64,000 nt of DNA from Pseudoduganella flava (lineage in GTDB: Bacteria > Pseudomonadota > Gammaproteobacteria > Burkholderiales > Burkholderiaceae_D): assembly GCF_007830495.1 (NCBI RefSeq), contig NZ_VLKW01000009.1, positions 238,065 to 302,064 on the forward strand. The letters run 5' to 3'. Below, in pieces: positions 15,943 through 24,838 of this stretch. A program made the position numbers and the translations under genes. Positions within the stretch are counted from its first letter, which is position 1, and every line of letters begins with the position of its first letter. The notes beneath the pieces are model-generated. The model was not told the origin of the DNA. It worked only from the letters and a program-made list of their open reading frames with translations, and did no database searches.

Positions 15943-16485
15943 ATGGCACTCAAGGCAACCATCTACAAGGCAGACCTGTCGATCGCCGACATGGACCGCA
16001 ATTACTACGGCACCCACGCGCTGACGCTGGCCCGCCATCCTTCCGAGACGGACGAACGGATGATGGTGCGCCTGCTGGCGTTCGCGATCCACGCCCATGA
16101 GGCGCTGTCGTTCACGAAGGGCATGTTCGACGTCGAGGAACCGGACCTGTGGCAGAAGGACCTCACCGATGCGATCGAGCTGTGGATCGAAATCGGCCAG
16201 CCGGAAGAGCGCCGCATCCTGAAGGGCTGCGGCCGCGCCGAGCACGTGATCGTGTACAGCTACAGCACCGCCAGCCCGATCTGGTGGAAGAACATCGCCA
16301 ACAAGGTCGAGCGGGCGAAGAACCTCACGGTCGTCAACCTGCCGTCGGACGCCACCGCGGCGCTGGAAAAGATGGCCCAGCGCACGATGCAGCTGCAATG
16401 CACGATCCAGGACGGCCAGATCTGGCTGACCGACGGCGTCGAGACGGTGCAGGTCGACCGCGAGGTGTGGAAGGCCGAACGCTAG
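15943..16485 (+). CDS. YaeQ family protein
   Basis: This 180-residue protein matches YaeQ in length and in its signatures. They include MALKATIYKADLSIADMDRN at the N-terminus, HPSETDERMMVRLLAFAIHA, and YSYSTASPIWWKNIANK. The family has a PD-(D/E)XK-like fold, but its biochemical role is not settled. It is likely co-transcribed with purU. Its 3' end overlaps the convergent serine hydrolase by 4 bp. Confidence 0.94.
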   Translation: MALKATIYKADLSIADMDRNYYGTHALTLARHPSETDERMMVRLLAFAIHAHEALSFTKGMFDVEEPDLWQKDLTDAIELWIEIGQPEERRILKGCGRAEHVIVYSYSTASPIWWKNIANKVERAKNLTVVNLPSDATAALEKMAQRTMQLQCTIQDGQIWLTDGVETVQVDREVWKAER

Positions 16486-17591
16486 CTCCTGATGAAATCC
16501 TTGTAGGCGGCGTTGCGCACGTCGCGCGGGAACATTCCCGCCATGCCTTCGAAGGCCGTATTGGTGAGCTGCACCACGACCAGGTCCGCGATCGGGTCGA
16601 GGAACCAGTAATGGCCGTAGGCGCCGCCCCACTGGATCGTGCCGGGCGACTGCGGCGAGTGCGCTTCCTTCGGGTGCGCCAGCACGGCGCCCAGGTAGCC
16701 GAAGCCCCAGCCGGGGCCCTGCGTCATCGCCTGCGGGCCGGTACGGTCCACCGTGGCCGCCGCCAGGATCGCCCGGTTCGACGTCCGTAAGCTGAGCAGG
16801 AAGCGCATCACATCGTCCGCCGTACCGGCCATGCCGGCGCCGCCGGACGGATACGAGGCCGGGTCGAAGATGCGCTGCTGCGCGAAGGTCGCTTCGCCAT
16901 CCATGAAACGCACCGCCTGGATGTCCGCCATCCGCGCCGGGGCCGGCTTGTGATCGTAGTAGGGCACCACGAGGCGGGACTCGTCGATCACGTGGAATGC
17001 CGTCTCGCGGATGCCCAGGGATCCGGTGACTTCGCGCCGCACGATCTCGGGCAGCGGCATGCCCGTTGCCTTCTCCAGCACCGCCCCCAGCACGTCGGTC
17101 GCCACCGAGTAGCGCCACCTGGTGCCGGGCGCGAACGCCAGCGGCACGGATGCGATGCGCGCCAGGTTTTCCTCCAGCGTGAGGCCCGGTTGATCGAGGC
17201 CGTCCGACACGCCGGCCTTGCGGTACGGCCCTTGCGGTTCCTGGAAGCTGTACGACAGGCCGGCCGTGTGCGACAGCAGCTGGTGCAGTGCGATGTCCGG
17301 TGCCGTGCCGTCCGGCAGGCGCGGGCGGAAGTGGGGCAGCCACTCGGTGACGGGGGCGGACAGGTCGATCGTGCCGTCGTCCGCCAGCTTCAGCGCGGCC
17401 GCGGCGACGAACGGCTTGGTGACGGACGACAGCCGGAACAGCGCATCCTCGCGCATCGGCACACCCTGTTCGCGGTCCGCGAGGCCGGCGGCACGGCGGT
17501 ACACGATCTCGCCGTCGCGCGCCACCAGCACGACGGCGCCGACGATGCGCTGGCGTGCCAGCGCGTTCTCTATCGCTGTATCGAGGTGCAT
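16482..17591 (-). CDS. Serine hydrolase of the beta-lactamase/EstB (class C) family
   Basis: This 369-residue protein has the S-x-x-K nucleophile (S56-V-T-K59 in RLSSVTKPF), a Tyr motif variant YSVATD in place of Y-x-N, and a WGGAYGHYW segment in place of K-T-G. Such variants are typical of EstB-type esterases and peptidases rather than true antibiotic-degrading AmpC. No signal peptide is visible, which also argues against a periplasmic beta-lactamase. Confidence 0.87.
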   Translation of the reverse strand: MHLDTAIENALARQRIVGAVVLVARDGEIVYRRAAGLADREQGVPMREDALFRLSSVTKPFVAAAALKLADDGTIDLSAPVTEWLPHFRPRLPDGTAPDIALHQLLSHTAGLSYSFQEPQGPYRKAGVSDGLDQPGLTLEENLARIASVPLAFAPGTRWRYSVATDVLGAVLEKATGMPLPEIVRREVTGSLGIRETAFHVIDESRLVVPYYDHKPAPARMADIQAVRFMDGEATFAQQRIFDPASYPSGGAGMAGTADDVMRFLLSLRTSNRAILAAATVDRTGPQAMTQGPGWGFGYLGAVLAHPKEAHSPQSPGTIQWGGAYGHYWFLDPIADLVVVQLTNTAFEGMAGMFPRDVRNAAYKDFIRS

Positions 17592-17680
17592 GGTAGTAGT
17601 ACTCCTGGATGAGGAAAATTAAGCCGAACGATATCTTAGCGGTGCGTACGCGGTTTTGCAGCGGGGGCTATAATTTCCGC

Positions 17681-18142
17681 ATGAAGACTCCCGCCAAGCG
17701 CCTGCTGCAAGTGTGGATCGCGTGCCTCGCGATCCTGCTGAACGCGCTTGCGCCCGCGGTGTCGCACGCCCTGGCACTGCCGCACGGCGGCGCGCACACA
17801 TGGGAGATCTGCCTGAACGACGGCAGCCGGCTCGCCGGTACGGGCCAGCTCGATCGCGCCACGTTCCTGGCGCTGACGGACCGCACGCGGCCGCCGTCGG
17901 CCGAACTGCTGAGCCGCGTTTCCGGCACCGGCACCGGCACCAACAACGGCGAAGCGATGGCGATGGCCGATTGCGGCTATTGCCTCGCCCACGCGGGTGC
18001 GCTGGGCCTGCCGCCGGCCGCCGGACTGTCCGTTGCCGCCGCCTCGCAAGTGACCGAGCGGCCCTACCTGTTCTACCACGCCCCCCGGCCACTGGCCGCG
18101 TGGGCCGCCGCGCAGCCGCGCGGGCCGCCTGCCGGCTCCTGA
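17681..18142 (+). CDS. DUF2946 protein, first gene of a probable copper module
   Basis: This 153-residue protein opens with a hydrophobic segment (LLQVWIACLAILLNALAPAV, with SHAL after it), the hallmark of DUF2946. The C-YC-H cluster ADCGYCLAHAG and the C-terminal RGPP motif also belong to the family. DUF2946 genes commonly neighbour copper TonB receptors, and a PCu(A)C chaperone and a TonB receptor follow here. The ATG is only 6 nt after a TATAAT hexamer (17669-17674). Either the real start or the real promoter may therefore lie elsewhere, or the message is nearly leaderless. Confidence 0.83.
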   Translation: MKTPAKRLLQVWIACLAILLNALAPAVSHALALPHGGAHTWEICLNDGSRLAGTGQLDRATFLALTDRTRPPSAELLSRVSGTGTGTNNGEAMAMADCGYCLAHAGALGLPPAAGLSVAAASQVTERPYLFYHAPRPLAAWAAAQPRGPPAGS

Positions 18143-18182
18143 TCGCCGTTACGTCATTCGTTCAATCGATTCAGGAGTCACC

Positions 18183-18623
18183 ATGAAACACCTCGTTACC
18201 GCCGCCATGCTGGCGGCCCTGTCCTGCGCCGCGCATGCGCAAGTCACCGTCAAGGACGCCTGGGCACGTGCCACCGTCCCCGCCGCGAAAGCCTCCGGCG
18301 CCTTCATGCAGATCGAGTCGAAGCGCGAAGCGCGGCTCGTCGCCGTCCGTTCGCCGATCGCCAACGCCGAACTGCACCAGATGTCGATGCGGGACAACCG
18401 CATGTCGATGGCCCCGGCCGATGCGGTCGACCTCCCGGCCGGCAAGCCGGTGCAGCTCGCGCCCGGCGGCTACCACGTGATGCTGATGGGCCTCACGCGC
18501 CAGCTGAAGGAAGGCGAGAACGTGCCGCTGACGCTCGTCGTCGAGACGAAGGACGGCAAGCGCGAGAACGTGGACGTGCAGGTCCCCGTCAAGCCGCTGT
18601 CCTACTCGCCGCCGCGCCGCTAG
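18183..18623 (+). CDS. Periplasmic copper chaperone PCu(A)C
   Basis: This 146-residue protein has a signal peptide ending AHAQ (about residue 20). It shows the exact PCu(A)C copper(I) motif H-x10-M-x21-H-x-M: H65, M76, H98 and M100. The family delivers Cu(I) to the CuA or CuB centres of cytochrome oxidases or serves general periplasmic copper handling. It lies between a DUF2946 gene and a TonB receptor and is probably co-transcribed with them. Confidence 0.94.
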   Translation: MKHLVTAAMLAALSCAAHAQVTVKDAWARATVPAAKASGAFMQIESKREARLVAVRSPIANAELHQMSMRDNRMSMAPADAVDLPAGKPVQLAPGGYHVMLMGLTRQLKEGENVPLTLVVETKDGKRENVDVQVPVKPLSYSPPRR

Positions 18624-18631
18624 GAGGCGCC

Positions 18632-20893
18632 ATGATCCACCCGATGAAACGTCCGCTGGCGGCAACGCTGGCGGCGCTGGGCCTGTGCGCGCCCGTGTTC
18701 GGCCAGGACATGGAAGTCGTGATGATCAACGGCGGCCGGCCCACGTCGCTGCCGGCGCAGATCCCCACGACGATCGAAGGCATCGATGCGCGGCGCATCG
18801 AGGAACGCATCAACGCGTTCGACAGCGAAGACGCGCTGAAGTACCTGCCCAGCCTGAACGTGCGCAAGCGCTACGTGGGCGACTACGATCACGCCGTGCT
18901 GGCCAGCCGCGCTTCCGGCACCGGCAACAGCGCCCGCTCGCTCGTGTACGCGGACGGCATCCTGCTGTCCAACCTGCTCGGCAACGGCGCCACGTACACG
19001 CCGCGCTGGGGCCTCGTGACGCCCGAGGAAATCACCCGCGTGGACGTGCTGTACGGCCCGTTCTCGGCCGCCTATCCGGGCAACTCGGTGGGCGCCGTCG
19101 TCGACTACCAGACGCGCATGCCGACCAAGCTGGAAGGCCACGTGCGGCTGGCCGGCTTTGCCCAGCACTTCGACACCTACGGCACGCGCGACAATTACTA
19201 CGGCAAGCAGGGCAGCGCGTCGCTGGGCGACCGGCAAGGCGCGCTGGCATGGTGGGTGCACCTTTCGCGCCAGGACAGCAACGGCCAGCCGATCGGCTTT
19301 GCCAACAAGCTCGTATCGAGCGGCACGGCCGGCAGCGGCGGCGTGCCGGTGACGGGCGCGATCGCCGACCGCAATCCTTCCAACCGCGACTGGCTGATCC
19401 TCGGTGCGACGAACCAGGTGCACACGGTGCAGGACCACGCGAAGGTGAAGCTGGCGTACGACATCTCGCCCGTGCTGCGTGCCAGCTACACGCTGGGCTG
19501 GTGGCGCAACGACGCCGAGCGGCGCAGCGACTCCTACCTGCGCGACGCGGCCGGCAATGCCGTGCGCGGCGGCGACATCAACGTGGACGGGCGCCGCTAC
19601 ACGCTGCTGCCGTCCGACTTCGCGCCGCAGCGGGGCGACCTGGAACACGTGATGCACGGCCTGTCGGTCAAGCGCCATGCGAAGGACGTCTTCGACTGGG
19701 AAGTCGCGGCCAGCAAGTACGACTACCGCAAGGACCTGGTGCGCACGCCGACCGTCGTGCTGGCGGACCAGGAAGCGACGGGGCAGGGCAATGTGACGGA
19801 CATGGGCGGCAGCGGCTGGCATACGCTGGCGCTGAAGGGCACGTGGCGGCCGGACGGCGCGCACACGGTGGACCTGGGCGTGCAGCGCGACGGCGCGCAA
19901 CTGCGCACCCACGTGTTCGCGACGCCCGACTGGCTGGCCGGCACGAGCGGCAGACACGTCTCCACGTTCAACGGCGACACGCGCCTGACCAGCGCCTATG
20001 CGCAGGACACGTGGCGCATCGACGAGGACTGGAAGACGACGTTGGGCGTGCGCTGGGAACGGTGGCAGGCGTATGGTGGTGAAGTGTCGAACGCCAGCAG
20101 CGGCCTGCTGCGTTTCGGCGCGCGCGACGAGAAGAGCTGGTCGCCGAAAGCGGCCCTCGCGTGGCGCGCGACGGACGAGTGGACGTTGAAGGCATCGAGC
20201 GGGCGCGCGGTGCGCAACCCGACGGCCGCGGAACTGTTCCAGGGATCGATCGTCAACGACGTGATCGTCAACACGGACCCGAACCTGCGGCCCGAGAAGT
20301 CGTGGACGCACGAGCTGACGGCCGAGCGGATGACGGAGCGGGGCAGCGTGCGCGCCACGCTGTTCCACGAGCGCACCCGCGACGCGCTGTACTCGCAGCC
20401 GCTGTCGCCCAGCACGCCCACCGTGTCGACGGTGCAGAACGTGGGCCGCATCCGCACCACGGGCCTGGAGCTGTCGCAGCAGGCCGACGATGTGTTGATC
20501 CGCGGCCTGACGTTGCAATCGAGCCTGACGTATGCCGACTCGACGATCGTGGCGAACGATGCGAACCCGGCCTCGCTCGGCAAGCGGCAGCCGCGCGTGC
20601 CGCGCTGGCGTGCGACGGCACTGGCGGCATGGCGTGCAACCGACCGGCTCAGCGCCACGGCGGGCCTGCGCTACAGCGGCACGCAGTACGGCACGCTGGA
20701 CAACAGCGATCCGAACGGCTTCACGTACACGGGGGTGTCGCGCTACCTGGTGGCCGACGTGCGGCTGCGCTGGCGCTTCGACGCGCACTGGTCCGGCGCG
20801 CTGGGCGTCGACAACCTGGGCAACGAGAAGTACTGGGCGTATCACCCGTACACGCAGCGCACCTTGGTGGCCGAGTTGAAGTTCGACCTGTGA
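18632..20893 (+). CDS. TonB-dependent receptor, probably for copper
   Basis: This 753-residue outer-membrane receptor has an N-terminal signal (MKRPLAATLAALGLCAPVFG), a plug domain (TTIEGIDARRIEERINAF to VDVLYGPFSAAYPGNSVG) and a long barrel. It ends in LVAELKFDL, a typical beta-signal with C-terminal Leu. The plug is somewhat divergent from siderophore receptors. Co-location with PCu(A)C and DUF2946 suggests copper uptake of the OprC type; substrate assignment is by context only. The GGAGG ribosome site is right after the upstream stop. Confidence 0.87.
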   Translation: MIHPMKRPLAATLAALGLCAPVFGQDMEVVMINGGRPTSLPAQIPTTIEGIDARRIEERINAFDSEDALKYLPSLNVRKRYVGDYDHAVLASRASGTGNSARSLVYADGILLSNLLGNGATYTPRWGLVTPEEITRVDVLYGPFSAAYPGNSVGAVVDYQTRMPTKLEGHVRLAGFAQHFDTYGTRDNYYGKQGSASLGDRQGALAWWVHLSRQDSNGQPIGFANKLVSSGTAGSGGVPVTGAIADRNPSNRDWLILGATNQVHTVQDHAKVKLAYDISPVLRASYTLGWWRNDAERRSDSYLRDAAGNAVRGGDINVDGRRYTLLPSDFAPQRGDLEHVMHGLSVKRHAKDVFDWEVAASKYDYRKDLVRTPTVVLADQEATGQGNVTDMGGSGWHTLALKGTWRPDGAHTVDLGVQRDGAQLRTHVFATPDWLAGTSGRHVSTFNGDTRLTSAYAQDTWRIDEDWKTTLGVRWERWQAYGGEVSNASSGLLRFGARDEKSWSPKAALAWRATDEWTLKASSGRAVRNPTAAELFQGSIVNDVIVNTDPNLRPEKSWTHELTAERMTERGSVRATLFHERTRDALYSQPLSPSTPTVSTVQNVGRIRTTGLELSQQADDVLIRGLTLQSSLTYADSTIVANDANPASLGKRQPRVPRWRATALAAWRATDRLSATAGLRYSGTQYGTLDNSDPNGFTYTGVSRYLVADVRLRWRFDAHWSGALGVDNLGNEKYWAYHPYTQRTLVAELKFDL

Positions 20894-20896
20894 GGG

Positions 20897-21074
20897 GCGG
20901 GTCTGACCCTAGCGTTTGCTTTTTCGGGTGAAAGCGAACATCCGGCAGTCTTATGCTTGAACCCAAGACCCAAAATCCAGGGTCAGACCCGGCGGGTCTG
21001 ACCCTAGCCTTTGCATTTTGGGTAAAGCAGGCATCGCACGTTCTTACGCTTGAACCCAAGGCCCAAGATTCGCG
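20897..21074. repeat. Two tandem 95-bp units with GGGTCTGACCC ends
   Basis: The gap after the TonB receptor holds two related units whose GGGTCTGACCCTAGC heads start at 20899 and 20994 (offset 95 bp). Each continues with a TTTGC/TTGGG-type spacer and GCTTGAACCCAAG. Between them lies AGGGTCAGACCC, the inverted form. The GGGTCTGACCC core recurs at 56.5 and 63.66 kb. No gene is visible here. Confidence 0.75.
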
Positions 21075-21139
21075 AAGCCCCTGCCTTTGCCCCGCCGGCA
21101 AAGCGGCGCAGGCTTGCAAGCCTGCGCTCCTTCCTGACC

Positions 21140-21913
21140 CTACTGCACCCCGCCCAGCCGGCGTACCGAGCCCGAACCGGCAACGGCTTTCGTGACTTGC
21201 GGGTCGCCGTAGTAGCCGACGCCGCCCGAACCGGTCACGTTGGCGGTGAGCGACTGCCGGGCACTGACCTGCGCGTGGCCGGAGCCGCTGACGCTGGCCG
21301 TGGCCTGCTGGACCGTGAGGCGGCTGGCGTCGGCCTTGCCGGAGCCGGCCACCGACACTTCCGCGCTCTGCGCCTGTCCGGCCGCCATCACCTTGCCGCT
21401 GCCGGCGACGGCGAGGTCCACGGATTTCGCTTCGATGGCGCTGGCGTCCAGCACGCCCGAGCCGGCCACTTCCAGCGACAACTTGTCGGCGCGGATGCCT
21501 TTCGCTTCCATGGAGCCGGAGCCCGCCACGCCCAGGTTGTCGACGTTGCGTGCCTGGACGACGATCGTCACCTTGCGGCCCTCGAGCTGCAGGTTCTTCT
21601 TCGTCGGCCGGATCGTCAGCACGCCTTTCTCGACGACCGTCTCGATCAGCGGCAGGATGTTGTCGTCGCCTTCGAGCGTCAGCGTGTCGTCGCCGCCGGT
21701 GCGCACTTCGACGCGTGCCGGCAGTGCCAGTTCGACGCCGTGGAACGCGCCCGGCTGGCGCGCCTGCGACACGACGTGGCCGCTGCCCTTGACCCGCTCG
21801 CCGCCCACCAGCCAGGCTAGCGAAGGGCCTTCCGCGGCGGCGGGAACGGCGGCAACCAAGGTGGCGGCGGCCAGCAACGTGGTGGTGACGAGGGCAAGAG
21901 GTTTGAGGTTCAT
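21140..21913 (-). CDS. DUF2807 (head GIN domain) protein
   Basis: This 257-residue exported protein has a signal peptide (about 1-27, ending AAA). A right-handed beta-helix-like region follows, built from repeated V-x-G-S-G turns (GVAGSGSMEAKG, EVAGSGVLDAS, AVAGSGKVMAAG, SVSGSGHAQVS). This is the DUF2807/GIN pattern. The function of the family is not defined; an envelope role is plausible. A shorter paralogue lies at 34.9-35.5 kb. Confidence 0.87.
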   Translation of the reverse strand: MNLKPLALVTTTLLAAATLVAAVPAAAEGPSLAWLVGGERVKGSGHVVSQARQPGAFHGVELALPARVEVRTGGDDTLTLEGDDNILPLIETVVEKGVLTIRPTKKNLQLEGRKVTIVVQARNVDNLGVAGSGSMEAKGIRADKLSLEVAGSGVLDASAIEAKSVDLAVAGSGKVMAAGQAQSAEVSVAGSGKADASRLTVQQATASVSGSGHAQVSARQSLTANVTGSGGVGYYGDPQVTKAVAGSGSVRRLGGVQ

Positions 21914-22062
21914 GAGCGTTCTCCGTTATCCGATGAATGCATCGTAAGCAAAGGCGCCCCGGGCGGCGAGCGCCGTGCGACGAACTGCGCGCCTGGCGGC
22001 ACAGAATGCAGGCGGCGGGGGCCAGGAAGCGCCCCGCGGTCAGTCTCCCGTCAGGCCCGCTG

Positions 22063-23346
22063 TCAATCGAGCGGCACTGAGCGGTAGCGGTTGACGTCCG
22101 TGCCCGAGACGGGCGGCGCGTCGTTGCCCCAGGCGCTGCGCAGCCACGACACCACCTGCGCCACTTCCACGTCGTTCAGCACATGGCTGAACGGCGGCAT
22201 GCCATAGGGGCGCGGATTGCCGCGCGTGCCGGGCGGGAAGCCGCCGTTCAGCACGAGGCGGATCGTGTTCGTCGCATCGATCGTCGTCAGCGCGCGGTTG
22301 CCGGCCAGCGGCGGGTAGTGGGGCGGCGCGCCGGCGCCATCCGCGCCATGGCAGCTGGCGCAATGCTGCTCGTACAGTTTCGCGCCGGCCTGCAGGAAGG
22401 CGATGGCTTCCGGTGCTTTCGAGCGTTCGGGCCGGGTACTGCCATTGCCCGCTGCCGGCAGCGATTTCAGGTACACGGCCATCGCCCGCACGTCGGCATC
22501 CGTCAGATGCTGCAGGCTGGCGCGCACCACCTCGGCCATCGGCCCGAATACGGTGGCGCGCGGCGCGACCCCCGTGTGCAGCAGCTGCGCGATCTCGTCC
22601 ACCTGCCATGTGCCCAGGCCCGCCTCGGCGTCGGACAGCAAGGACGGCGCATACCAGCCCAGCACTGGCACAAGGCCGCCGGACAATTCGCCGCCGCTGG
22701 CGCCCAGCGCATTGCGCTCGCTGTGGCATGCGCTGCAATGGCCCAGGCCCTGCACGAGGTAGGCGCCGCGGTTCCATTCGGCGCTCTGCCGCGGCTGGGC
22801 GGTGTAGACGCCGGGGCGGAAGTACAGCGCGCGCCACACCGCCAACGCGGCTTGCCGGTCGTACGGGAAGCGCAGCCGGTGCGGCTCGTTCGGCCGGCGC
22901 ACAGGCGGGATCGTGCGCAGGTACGCGTACAGCGCGTCCGCATCGTCGCGCGTGACGGCCGTGTAGTTCGGGTAGGGGAAGGCCGGATACAGCAGCCGGC
23001 CGTCGCGCGAGCGGCCGTTGTGCAGCGCGTTCCAGAAGTCGTCGGCGCTCCACTTGCCGATGCCGGTTTCGGCATCCTGCGTGAGATTGGGCGAGACGAC
23101 GGCGCCGAACGGCGTCTGCAGCACGCGCCCGCCCGCATACTCGGCGCCGCCGCGCGTCGTGTGGCACGCCATGCAGTCGCCGGCCCGCGCCAGGTAGGCG
23201 CCGCGGGCGATCTTCTCCGCGGCGGGCAGCGCCGCGAAGGCCGCGCTGGGCGGCGGACCCTTGTCGTGGCGGGGCCAGAGCAAACCCAGCGCCACTGCCA
23301 GCAGCAATGCCGCGATGGCGGCGGCCCAGGCGATGCGGCGGCTCAT
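22063..23346 (-). CDS. Membrane-anchored tri-haem cytochrome c
   Basis: This 427-residue protein has one N-terminal hydrophobic anchor (about 6-24) and three CxxCH haem sites: CMACH (58-62), CSACH and CASCH. The layout resembles the cytochrome subunit of membrane-bound alcohol or gluconate dehydrogenases (AdhB/GndC type). No dehydrogenase gene is adjacent, so the electron donor is unknown. Its start overlaps the stop of the upstream di-haem cytochrome by 4 bp (ATGA), so the two form one unit. Confidence 0.88.
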   Translation of the reverse strand: MSRRIAWAAAIAALLLAVALGLLWPRHDKGPPPSAAFAALPAAEKIARGAYLARAGDCMACHTTRGGAEYAGGRVLQTPFGAVVSPNLTQDAETGIGKWSADDFWNALHNGRSRDGRLLYPAFPYPNYTAVTRDDADALYAYLRTIPPVRRPNEPHRLRFPYDRQAALAVWRALYFRPGVYTAQPRQSAEWNRGAYLVQGLGHCSACHSERNALGASGGELSGGLVPVLGWYAPSLLSDAEAGLGTWQVDEIAQLLHTGVAPRATVFGPMAEVVRASLQHLTDADVRAMAVYLKSLPAAGNGSTRPERSKAPEAIAFLQAGAKLYEQHCASCHGADGAGAPPHYPPLAGNRALTTIDATNTIRLVLNGGFPPGTRGNPRPYGMPPFSHVLNDVEVAQVVSWLRSAWGNDAPPVSGTDVNRYRSVPLD

Positions 23347-24095
23347 CGCGCACCTGCCTGTGCGGGCACGCCGCCGCAGCGCAGCGGCAGCGGTGCCGCG
23401 GGCGCGTCGGCCGGGCGGGCTTGCGCGTCGGGCGGCTGGCTGGCCAGCCAGCCGGAGACGGCCGCCACGTCGGCATCCGTCAGGCGCGACGCCACGTCGG
23501 CCATGCAGTCGGGCGCCTGGGCACGGCGCGCCTTGTTGCGCCACGCGCCGAACTGCGCGTTGATGTAGTCGCGCGGCAGGCCGAGCAGGCCAGGAATCGC
23601 CGGCGCGACGCCCGTCAGCCGCTCGCCGTGGCAGGCCACGCAGGCGGGAATCTTGCGGGCGCTGTCGCCCTGGTGCACCAACTGGCGGCCCCGTTCCAGC
23701 TGTTCGGCCGTCGCGGCCACCGGCGCGGCGGGTGGGTAGACGGGATGCTGGGCGGAGAAGAACGCGGCGATCTCGCGCAGGTAGGGATCCGGCAGGTGAT
23801 CGACCATGTACGTCATCAGCGGAAAGCGCCGGCGGCCGTCGCGGAAGTTCAGCAGCTGGTTGTACAGATAGCCTTCCGGCTTGCCGGCGATGCGCGGGAA
23901 GTACGCATCGTTGCGCTCGCGCGGCTGGTGGCAGGCCAGGCATGGGGCGACGCGCTGCTCGAGCGTATCGCGCAGCACGGGCGCCGCTGCGGGTGCTTCA
24001 TTCGCGGCTGGCGCGGCGGCCAGCGCAGTGGATACGTGCAACGCGGCGCAGAGCGCGGCGCACAGCGAGGAAATGAGTGGGTGTCTCGTGGTCAT
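23343..24095 (-). CDS. Di-haem cytochrome c (c4-like)
   Basis: This 250-residue periplasmic protein has a signal peptide (MTTRHPLISSLCAALCAALH, ending about ALA) and two CxxCH sites (CLACH and CVACH) in two similar halves. This matches the cytochrome c4 pattern, including PRIAGKPEGYLYNQLLNFRDG. It is probably an electron-transfer partner of the tri-haem cytochrome whose gene it overlaps. The chosen ATG at 24095 gives a clean signal peptide, which a 12-codon upstream extension would not. Confidence 0.88.
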   Translation of the reverse strand: MTTRHPLISSLCAALCAALHVSTALAAAPAANEAPAAAPVLRDTLEQRVAPCLACHQPRERNDAYFPRIAGKPEGYLYNQLLNFRDGRRRFPLMTYMVDHLPDPYLREIAAFFSAQHPVYPPAAPVAATAEQLERGRQLVHQGDSARKIPACVACHGERLTGVAPAIPGLLGLPRDYINAQFGAWRNKARRAQAPDCMADVASRLTDADVAAVSGWLASQPPDAQARPADAPAAPLPLRCGGVPAQAGAR

Positions 24096-24175
24096 ACCGT
24101 TCTTCTTCGTGTGGAGGGCGGTGCGGACCACTCAAGCATACCCTCCCACGGGGCGGAAGAACAGCGCTGTACGGA

Positions 24176-24838
24176 TCAGCCGGCGGCGGGGCCGGGGCGG
24201 GGCTTCTTCGGCGGGCGCGGGCGCGGCAGCGTGTTGCCGAGGCCGATCCAGTGGCGGTACACGCGCAGCGCCACCTGGGCGTCGTCGGCCGCGTACAGCA
24301 TCTGCTTGTCCGTCAGGCGCGGCGTGGCCCAGTTGGTGGTGGAGATCTTTTTCGACTTGGTGAGCTTGCGGCCGAAGTACAGCGCAACGGCGCTTTTCGC
24401 GCCCAGTTGATGCTTCATGCCGGGCACGCGCAGCGCCGACGCGAGGTCGGCCACGGCGGCCGGCTCGATCGCCAGCTTGGCGCGAATGCGCTTGACGTCG
24501 TCCGCCAGGCCGAAGCCCACTTTCAGCGTCGCTGGCGCTTCGAGGATCGCCTTCAGCGCCGGCAGCAGCGGCGCCACGTCGCCGACGATGGGGAACAGCC
24601 AGGCACCGCGCTCGTCGGCGAACTGCACGAGGTGCGGGCCGTCCGAGCTCTGACCCTTGACGAAGGTGGGCTTGGATTCCGTGTCGAAGCCGATCGCATC
24701 GCAGGCCAGCAGCGCCGCTTGCGCGGCGGCTGCCTCGGCGGCCGTGCGCACGAGGCGCACGTCGGCCAGTGCGATCCCATCGTAAGGCGGCAGCTCGGCG
24801 TCAGGTGCGCCGGGCTGGATAGCGTCGGCAGGACTCAT
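24176..24838 (-). CDS. DEDDy-type 3'-5' exonuclease (RNase D-like)
   Basis: This 220-residue protein has the full DEDDy set: FDTESKP (D52, E54), GLADDVKRI (D113/D114) and LYAADDAQVA (Y182, D186). It resembles the catalytic domain of RNase D or WRN-type exonucleases without HRDC domains. The C-terminal tail is Pro/Lys/Arg-rich and may bind nucleic acid. Its ATG shares a base with the stop codon of the ProQ-domain gene, so both come from one message. That pairing of an exonuclease with an RNA chaperone suggests RNA processing. Confidence 0.88.
   Translation of the reverse strand: MSPADAIQPGAPDAELPPYDGIALADVRLVRTAAEAAAAQAALLACDAIGFDTESKPTFVKGQSSDGPHLVQFADERGAWLFPIVGDVAPLLPALKAILEAPATLKVGFGLADDVKRIRAKLAIEPAAVADLASALRVPGMKHQLGAKSAVALYFGRKLTKSKKISTTNWATPRLTDKQMLYAADDAQVALRVYRHWIGLGNTLPRPRPPKKPRPGPAAG

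Noticed and set aside
16482..17591. Interpretation as an antibiotic-resistance beta-lactamase
   Set aside because: The Y-x-N and K-T-G motifs are replaced and there is no signal peptide, so an EstB-type esterase or peptidase is more likely.
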